From assembly GCA_018340805.1 (NCBI GenBank), contig JACMZG010001870.1, forward strand, positions 47,014,309 through 47,078,308: a DNA stretch of 64,000 bases. The letters are read 5' to 3'. This DNA comes from Microvelia longipes (lineage: Eukaryota; Arthropoda; Insecta; Hemiptera; Veliidae). The first letter of the stretch is position 1. Every line of letters begins with the position of its first letter. The translations under genes and the position numbers were made by a program. Of this stretch, positions 58,780 through 64,000 are shown piece by piece. A model generated the notes under the pieces. The model was not told the DNA's origin. It did not search any database and saw only the letters and a list, made by a program, of their open reading frames with translations.

Positions 58780-59035
58780 CTCTCAGGCCCGCGAAGCGGG
58801 CCTGTGAAACGAGGCTGTGAAAATTCGCTAAATACGTGGCAAAATGCCATGTAACAAGAAACGATAATGAAACCATACATAATACAAAACAACAACAATG
58901 TGGCCGCGAAGCGGCCACTGGGTGGCCTCCGGGACGCGAAGCGGCCCGGCGGGCCGACGCTGCGGAGCGGACGAGGCGCGAAGCGCCGAGGCCGCGTAGC
59001 AGCTACGGGCCGAAGGCCCGTATTTATTGACTCAG
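58780..59035. repeat. GC-rich cluster of small GAA-loop hairpins
   Basis: Within about 250 bp are GGCCCGCGAAGCGGGCC, GGCCGCGAAGCGGCC, GGCGCGAAGCGCC and GGGCCGAAGGCCC, each a stem closed by GAA or CGAAG. The density of G and C is far above the surroundings. The two overlapping frames open across it reflect base bias and are not genes. Confidence 0.8.
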
Positions 59036-59749
59036 AACTCCTAACTAGTTAAGCTGCAAATAAAAGAGACTTTTAATGCAATAAAAAAATTAAATTCGGG
59101 AGGAAATAATTTCCTAGGTATTTAGACCTCGTATGTGGGTCCATTGTACCTGAAATTTAATGCAATAAAAAGTTATTAATAATAATATTTTTATATTATA
59201 CATTTTTTTTAAAGTAATAATAGAATTTTGATTTAAAAATATTCTAATAAAATATTTACTATTGGATATAAAGTTTATCTTTAATGATATTAGTCTATTA
59301 GACAACATGTGTCTTTTCAATAAACGTTTGCGGTCTTCATAACTCTATTGAGCGGATGATGTAATAGATATAATTGATGTATTAGTTTGACTGAATTGAA
59401 CATTAAATATCAAGGGGTTAATAGTATTATGGAAATTAATATTAATATATAACATCAAAATTAATATAGGTAAGAAGTTGAGAACAGTCAATTTTGTTAT
59501 TAGAAATATTAGATCAAAGTATTTTCTTGTAATCGACGTAGGTGGTACATTATAAAAGATTTCAAAAAGATTATAGTCAACAGAATGTGAATGACGGATT
59601 TCAGTTTTGTAATTGATAGCTCTAAAGAATTTATGCTGAACGTGCTCTAAAGATTTTCATGGCAAACATAATATGGATTCCATATAATAGAGCCATACTC
59701 ACCTATAGGTCTTATAAGATTTTTAAAAAGACGGAATATTGTTTCTATA

Positions 59750-61080
59750 TGATAAAGTAAGGGCACTTTTGAGGAAAATGTAATCTAGAGTTTAGGTTGT
59801 AATAATGACTATATTTCGCCTTCTTCTCAAGGCATACTCATGTCTGTAAGTATAAAAATAAATTTTGGTATTAATAAGAATTAATTAAAAATTAATCAAA
59901 ACTGAATCAAATTGAATTAACTTAAGTATAAAAAAATTAGAAAGAAAAAGTTATAGATGAATACCACAGTGATCTTATTAATTTTAAGGGATAAAAGTTA
60001 TCAAGTAATTTTCTGAATAAAGTGGTTTTTATCTCAGGAATATATTGTGAGCCTGTGAGTTAATAAGATCACTGAGGTATTCATCTATAACTCCTAACCT
60101 AAATTCTTCCAATAATTCAACCTCTAATAATCCCAAACCTCCTAATGTTCAGTCTTGTAAATTCTCTAGTCTTACATATATAAAAAGTCTATCCCAAATT
60201 ATAACGAACTCTTTTAAAACTTACGATGTCCATGAACTTAAATTTGGTCTTAAATCTATAAATAAAGTAGGAGATCACTGTTTCAGCAGATTAAAAGATA
60301 AAGTTACTGTAGATGATACTATGGGCTTTGTGTATAAGGTCAATTGCAATAATTGTCCAGCCACCTATATAGATGAATCTAAACAAACATGGACCAATAG
60401 AAAAGCAGGATCATAATAATAAAACAGTTGACACAGCCTTAGCTATCCATTGTAGAAATAAGAACCATTCTTTTAATCTTAATGATCCTATAATATTAGA
60501 TCATGAGAAGAACCACTCTAAGAGACTTTTATTAGAAGCTCTACATATTACCAAGGAGAAAGAAAGTATAAATTTTAAAACAGATAGTAGAGATTTAAAT
60601 AAGTTTTATAGTGGAATCTTAAGTAATATTTAATCCTACCAATCGTAATTAGATTATCCCTTCTTATCTAGTCATTCCTTTATCTATAGCCCCTAATACT
60701 CTAACTTTTTTAAAGTTTATCAATTCTTTCATTCCTTTATTATTTGTCTTTGTTATATGTATCCATAACTGTATTTAGTGCTTTAGCTATGTAGTTGTGT
60801 TTTTTTTTTATTTTTAATTGTTGACAATAGCCATTGGCTTACTTAAAACTGATTTATCGATGTAATTACTAAGAGGTATGTTTTTCTTTCTAATTTGTTT
60901 ATACTTAAGTTAATTCAATTTGATTCAGTTTGATTAATTTTTAATTAATCCTTATTAATACCAAATTTATTTTTATACTTACAGACATGAGTATGCCTTG
61001 AGGAGAAGGCGAAATATAGTCATTATTACAACCTAAACTCTAGATTTAATTTTCCACAAAAGTGCCCTTACTTTATCATA
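59750..61080 (+). mobile_element. Penelope-like element with inverted terminal arms
   Basis: Left arm 59,750-59,935 and right arm 60,898-61,080 are inverted copies (GATAAAGTAAGGGCACTTTT, TTAGGTTGTAATAATGACTA and ATACTCATGTCTGTAAGTAT are all mirrored). Between them is a GIY-YIG-type fragment. The right arm has GCCTTGAGGAGAAGGCGAAA then TATAGTC, resembling a worn hammerhead core. Inverted terminal repeats and such motifs are known for Penelope-like elements. Confidence 0.75.
60160..60633 (+). pseudogene. Penelope-like RT C-terminus plus GIY-YIG endonuclease remnant
   Basis: Plus-strand frames give SLTYIKSLSQIITNSF, FGLKSINKVGDHCFSRLKDK, then GFVYKVNCNNCPATYIDESK (VY..YID in place of GIY..YIG, with a CxxC insert). 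A frame break follows, then a frame open to 60633 with AIHCRNKNHSFNLNDP and LLLEALHITKEKESINFKTD. This is the C-terminal layout of Penelope-like polyproteins (PLE-specific Cys pair in the GIY-YIG domain). The RT core is missing and frames are broken. Confidence 0.8.
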
Positions 61081-61392
61081 GAATATAATGAGGAACAATA
61101 AGGAGGATTTAACTCTTATTGTTTCTTTATTTGAAACAGTTTTAGAATTGCGAAGAATAAAACCTAAAATTCGGTAACATTTAGCTTTAATACTAATATA
61201 ATGTTCTGAGAATGTTAATTTTTCAGAATGTCAAGATTTTTCATTCAATTTTAATGTTAGAAATATTAAACTTTAGATAATTTATTTCGCACCATTTAAA
61301 AAGGCTATTTAAAGCTTTTTGCAGTAGTATAAACTCAATTAAAGAGTGAATAGCCAGAAAAAGCTTAAGGTCATCAGCAAATAATAAAATAA

Positions 61393-62099
61393 TTCTGGCG
61401 CGGTGGTCCGCATGTCGGGCGAATTTCCTTTGGATGCGTGTTTCCGTGCTTTTTACATTATATAAGTTTACAACTACTAAATAAATAATTCCGGCGCGGT
61501 GATCCGCTGTCGGGCGAATTTCATTTATAATGCGTGTTTCCGTGCTAAACAACCTATTTCTTGCTTATGCAAGAACCATGCCCATTGCGTGGTTCCGGTT
61601 CATGCTTTAGAACCTAAGCAGTTACTCAATTGTCAAGCACTGCTCGTAACTCATTTTGTCTGTATTTTCCAAAGGAAATGCGCATAATTATCCAGTTGGT
61701 TGTACAAAACTATGCCTCTAAAATTAGAAGTACGCACTATTATTTGCACTAGTTTAAAGTCTTTCTTTAAACTTTAAATATTAAACTTAGTCAGTTATCT
61801 TTAAGGTTTTAGCGCATTTCCTTGGAAATACAGACAAAATGAGTTACGAGCAGTGCTTGACAATTGAGTAACTGCTTAGGTTCTAAAGCATGAACCGGAA
61901 CCACGCAATGGCATGGTTCTTGCATAAGCAAGAAATAGGTTGTTAGCACGGAAACACGCATTATAAATGAAAATTCGCCCGACAGCGGATCACCGCGCCG
62001 GAATTATTTATTTAGTAGTTGTAAACTTATATAATGTAAAAAGCACGGTAACACGCATCCAAAGGAAATTCGCCCGACATGCGGACCACCGCGCCAGAA
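61393..62099. mobile_element. Large foldback element, arms of about 290 bp
   Basis: Left arm 61393-61684 and right arm 61812-62099 are about 97 percent identical inverted copies with a 127-bp spacer. Each arm contains two related modules (GGCGCGGTGGTCCGCATGTC / GGCGCGGTGATCCGCTGTCG, both followed by GGGCGAATTTC and GCGTGTTTCCGTGCT), then a unique part including CATGCTTTAGAACCTAAGCA. GC content is higher than the surroundings. No ORF of note. Confidence 0.88.
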
Positions 62100-62605
62100 C
62101 TATTTTCTAGTTGTAAACTTATATTAAGAAAAAAAACGATACAAAATTATCGACCCTTCCAAGATGTGAACCCAGGTACCCAGCGTTTGAGTGGTCGTAT
62201 TTACTCCGAACCACTGGCATTCAACTCAGAGGCCCAAAAAACATTGAAAACGACACCCTAGTCGAAATTTAATTTTTAACGACCGTAATTTTGGTTTTCT
62301 ATAATTTTTGTGTTTTTTTTTAACTTTTTGGTAACTAAAGTGGTTGTATCGACTTCGGACCGTTTCATTCGATTCAGCGCCTCAAAAAACATAAATATTG
62401 ACCTTTTCGCGGCAAAATATATTAACCCTGAATTTTGCCGATTTTTTTAAAATTTCGCTGACTCAGCAAACCGGGTTAATGACGTCACCAAAACCTGGTT
62501 TTCAATAGGGTTCGTGTCCTCCCGAATGTTGATTTTTGTACCAAGTTTGGTTAAAAAATATTAATCCGTTCGAAAGATAGAGTGTTTACAAGAAAGTGTC
62601 TAGAA

Positions 62606-62609
62606 ATAC

Positions 62610-62678
<69 letters not shown>

Positions 62679-62700
62679 ATATATAATTATATATATAAAG
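62606..62700. repeat. (TA)n tract in palindrome left arm
   Basis: About 95 bp of AT dinucleotides with breaks; its mirror is at 63,793-63,890. Confidence 0.95.
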
Positions 62701-63253
62701 TCTCGCGAAACTTATTTTTTCGTCATTAGGGACCTCTGAAACGGATTTGTGTCGTGGTCCGAGGTTCGAATTCCGCCATGACGCCTATCCTATTAGGCGA
62801 ATTTCCAAAGGAAATTCGCTAAAAGGGATACCGAGGAGTTAAGAAACTTTCTAACCATGATATAATAGGACCATGAAACCCTAAAGATTTCAATTTGGCC
62901 ATAAACAAAACAATACAAATTTTATTAAATACTTTAAATTTAAAGCATTTGATTGAGTATATACGATTGTGTATACAGAATTGTGTACGCACAATCTACT
63001 TGCGAACCATCACAATTATTCCAATATATACTTTTTAAAAATGAATAGGTTAGTAGAAATAGAGCTATTAGGGAAAAAACTATGCTGTTCAGAAATTATT
63101 CAAGGATGGATATCTTTAAAAAGAAATTCACAAATAATACTATCAAATAATTTAGCAATGCAACTTTAAATAGAAATGGGTCTGTTAGTTAATGGTGTCA
63201 CAAATGAAACCTTCTGTAAGGAGGGAAAAATACCTGTTTTTAGGGATACGAGG

Positions 63254-63561
63254 CATAAAGATATTATTACTAGAGGGGCCCTGAAGGTTAAATTTTGAAA
63301 CATAAAAAAAGTAACCTGACCACTTTCAGTTGTAAACATAATCAAATAATCAGTACAAAATTACAAAAAATTATATAATAGAGCATTAAACATACAAATT
63401 AAAACACAAAAATGTGCAGGAAGCCGCAATAAATTGATTTATTATAACCTTACCTCATTAATAAAGAAGGTTTCATAGAGCCCCCGAGAGCCCCAAAAAG
63501 ATGTTTCAGACCTCTTAATGTATTGGGATAGACTATGCCCCCTCTAGTATATATCTCTATG
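63254..63561. mobile_element. MITE family E, 308 bp
   Basis: CATAAAGATATTATTACTAG to TATATATCTCTATG, flanked by ATACGAGG (63246-63253) and ATACAAGG (63562-63569), 7 of 8 bases alike. It lies in the loop of the giant palindrome. Confidence 0.82.
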
Positions 63562-63792
63562 ATACAAGGTGTGTTCAAAAAGTATCGCGAATTTCGAATT
63601 TTCAATTCAAAAATTTAAAATTTGGTGTCCCCTGTAGCTTTGTATATATTGTGATTCATTTTCTTTTAGCGAATTTCCTTTGGAAAAAATTCGCTAATGG
63701 GATAGGCGTCATGGCGGAATTCGAACCTCGGACCACGACACAAATCCGTTTCAGATGTCCCTAATTACGAAAAAAATACGTTTTGCGAGACT

Positions 63793-63819
63793 TTATATAT
63801 ATATATATATATAATATAT

Positions 63820-63874
<55 letters not shown>

Positions 63875-63890
63875 ATATTATATATTATGT
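63793..63890. repeat. (TA)n tract with GT run, palindrome right arm
   Basis: AT dinucleotides then GTGTGTGTGTGTGTGTG and TATATTATATATTATG. Mirror of 62,606-62,700. Confidence 0.95.
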
Positions 63891-64000
63891 ATTTCTAGAC
63901 ATTTTCTTTAAACACTCTATTTTTCGAACGGTTTATTATTTTTAAATTAAACTTGGAACAAAAATCAATCTTCGGGAGGACACGAACCCTATTGAAAACC

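Larger units (their letters stand above)
59380..61400 (-). mobile_element. Jockey-like LINE remnant split by a Penelope-like insertion
   Basis: The upstream part (minus, 61,400-61,250) reads LLFADDLKLFLAIHS and ALNSLFKWCEINYLKFN, the RT palm. A middle piece (61,230-61,090) has CYRILGFILRNSK. The downstream part (59,745-59,400) has GEYGSIIWNPYYV in broken frames, LEHVQHKFFRAINYKTEIRH and FLITKLTVLNFL. The order and spacing are those of one RT once the 59,750-61,080 insertion is removed. A foldback element interrupts it again at 61,393. Confidence 0.78.
62498..64000. mobile_element. Left part and spacer of a giant palindromic element
   Basis: The left arm (62,498-62,835) is mirrored by 63,660-64,000, which runs off the window. 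Shared blocks include AGGGTTCGTGTCCTCCCGAA, GTGTCTAGAAATACATA, ACGGATTTGTGTCGTGGTCC, GAGGTTCGAATTCCGCCATG and GGAAATTCGCTAA. Both arms carry a TA tract at the same place. GGTTCGAATTCC is close to a pol III B box but has one extra T, and no A box is evident. The spacer of about 830 bp includes a family E MITE. Confidence 0.82.

Noticed and set aside
62745..62800. Possible tRNA gene (GGTTCGAATTCC)
   Set aside because: One extra base in the B box, no A box at tRNA distance, no cloverleaf; it lies in a palindromic transposon arm.
62969..63169. 66-codon plus-strand ORF in the palindrome spacer
   Set aside because: No recognisable motif, AT-rich codon use and no splice or promoter signal; cannot be told from chance.

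Overview
This is AT-rich, intron-rich eukaryotic DNA crowded with transposons, most likely from an insect. The evidence is a very long exon of a golgin-like coiled-coil gene, GT-AG introns, an insect-type TATA/Inr core promoter, a tRNA-derived SINE, and remnants of LINE, Penelope-like, gypsy, MULE-like and hAT-like elements. Nothing bacterial is present. The order cannot be fixed from the sequence; a hemipteran-like genome is only a guess.

Positions 1 to about 28,530 are dominated by one minus-strand gene. Nine exons can be chained with consistent reading phase: 28384-28529, 26437-26560, 24257-24334, 20225-20314, 16242-16369, 15010-15181, 13390-13492, 2663-7683 and 1371-1704. Together they give about 2,065 codons of nearly continuous coiled coil. 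The 5' end (start codon) and 3' end are not resolved. Lava lamp, the large insect golgin, is the best candidate identity. A separate Met-starting exon (8494-8583), with a possible divergent promoter and a plus-strand ORF (9303-9542), lies inside one of its introns. Its phase fits the front of the gene better than its present neighbours, which suggests rearrangement, alternative splicing or misassembly. Another intron holds a compact pair of small minus-strand ORFs, one with a well-spaced TATA box and initiator.

Positions 28,500 to 52,000 are mostly repeats. They include satellites with units of 76, 94 and 102 bp, a 456-bp TA tract, and several copies of a MITE of about 300 bp with 8-bp target duplications. 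A 4.25-kb MULE-like transposon (38483-42730) has long inverted ends and an 8-bp target duplication; it carries a dead transposase and a 1.8-kb non-autonomous LTR retroelement inserted in it.

At 52019-52117 a plus-strand exon encodes a signal peptide followed by the start of a sulfatase domain. It is the first coding exon of an arylsulfatase gene whose later exons I could not find. From 52.7 to 64 kb there are more nested elements: a small inverted-repeat element with an internal ORF, a gypsy RT scrap, a GC-rich hairpin cluster, a LINE split by a Penelope-like element, a large foldback, and half of a second giant palindrome running off the window.

The two host genes (golgin, arylsulfatase) are unrelated in function. 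The main interest is how the golgin is split by repeats and how mobile elements are nested in each other.
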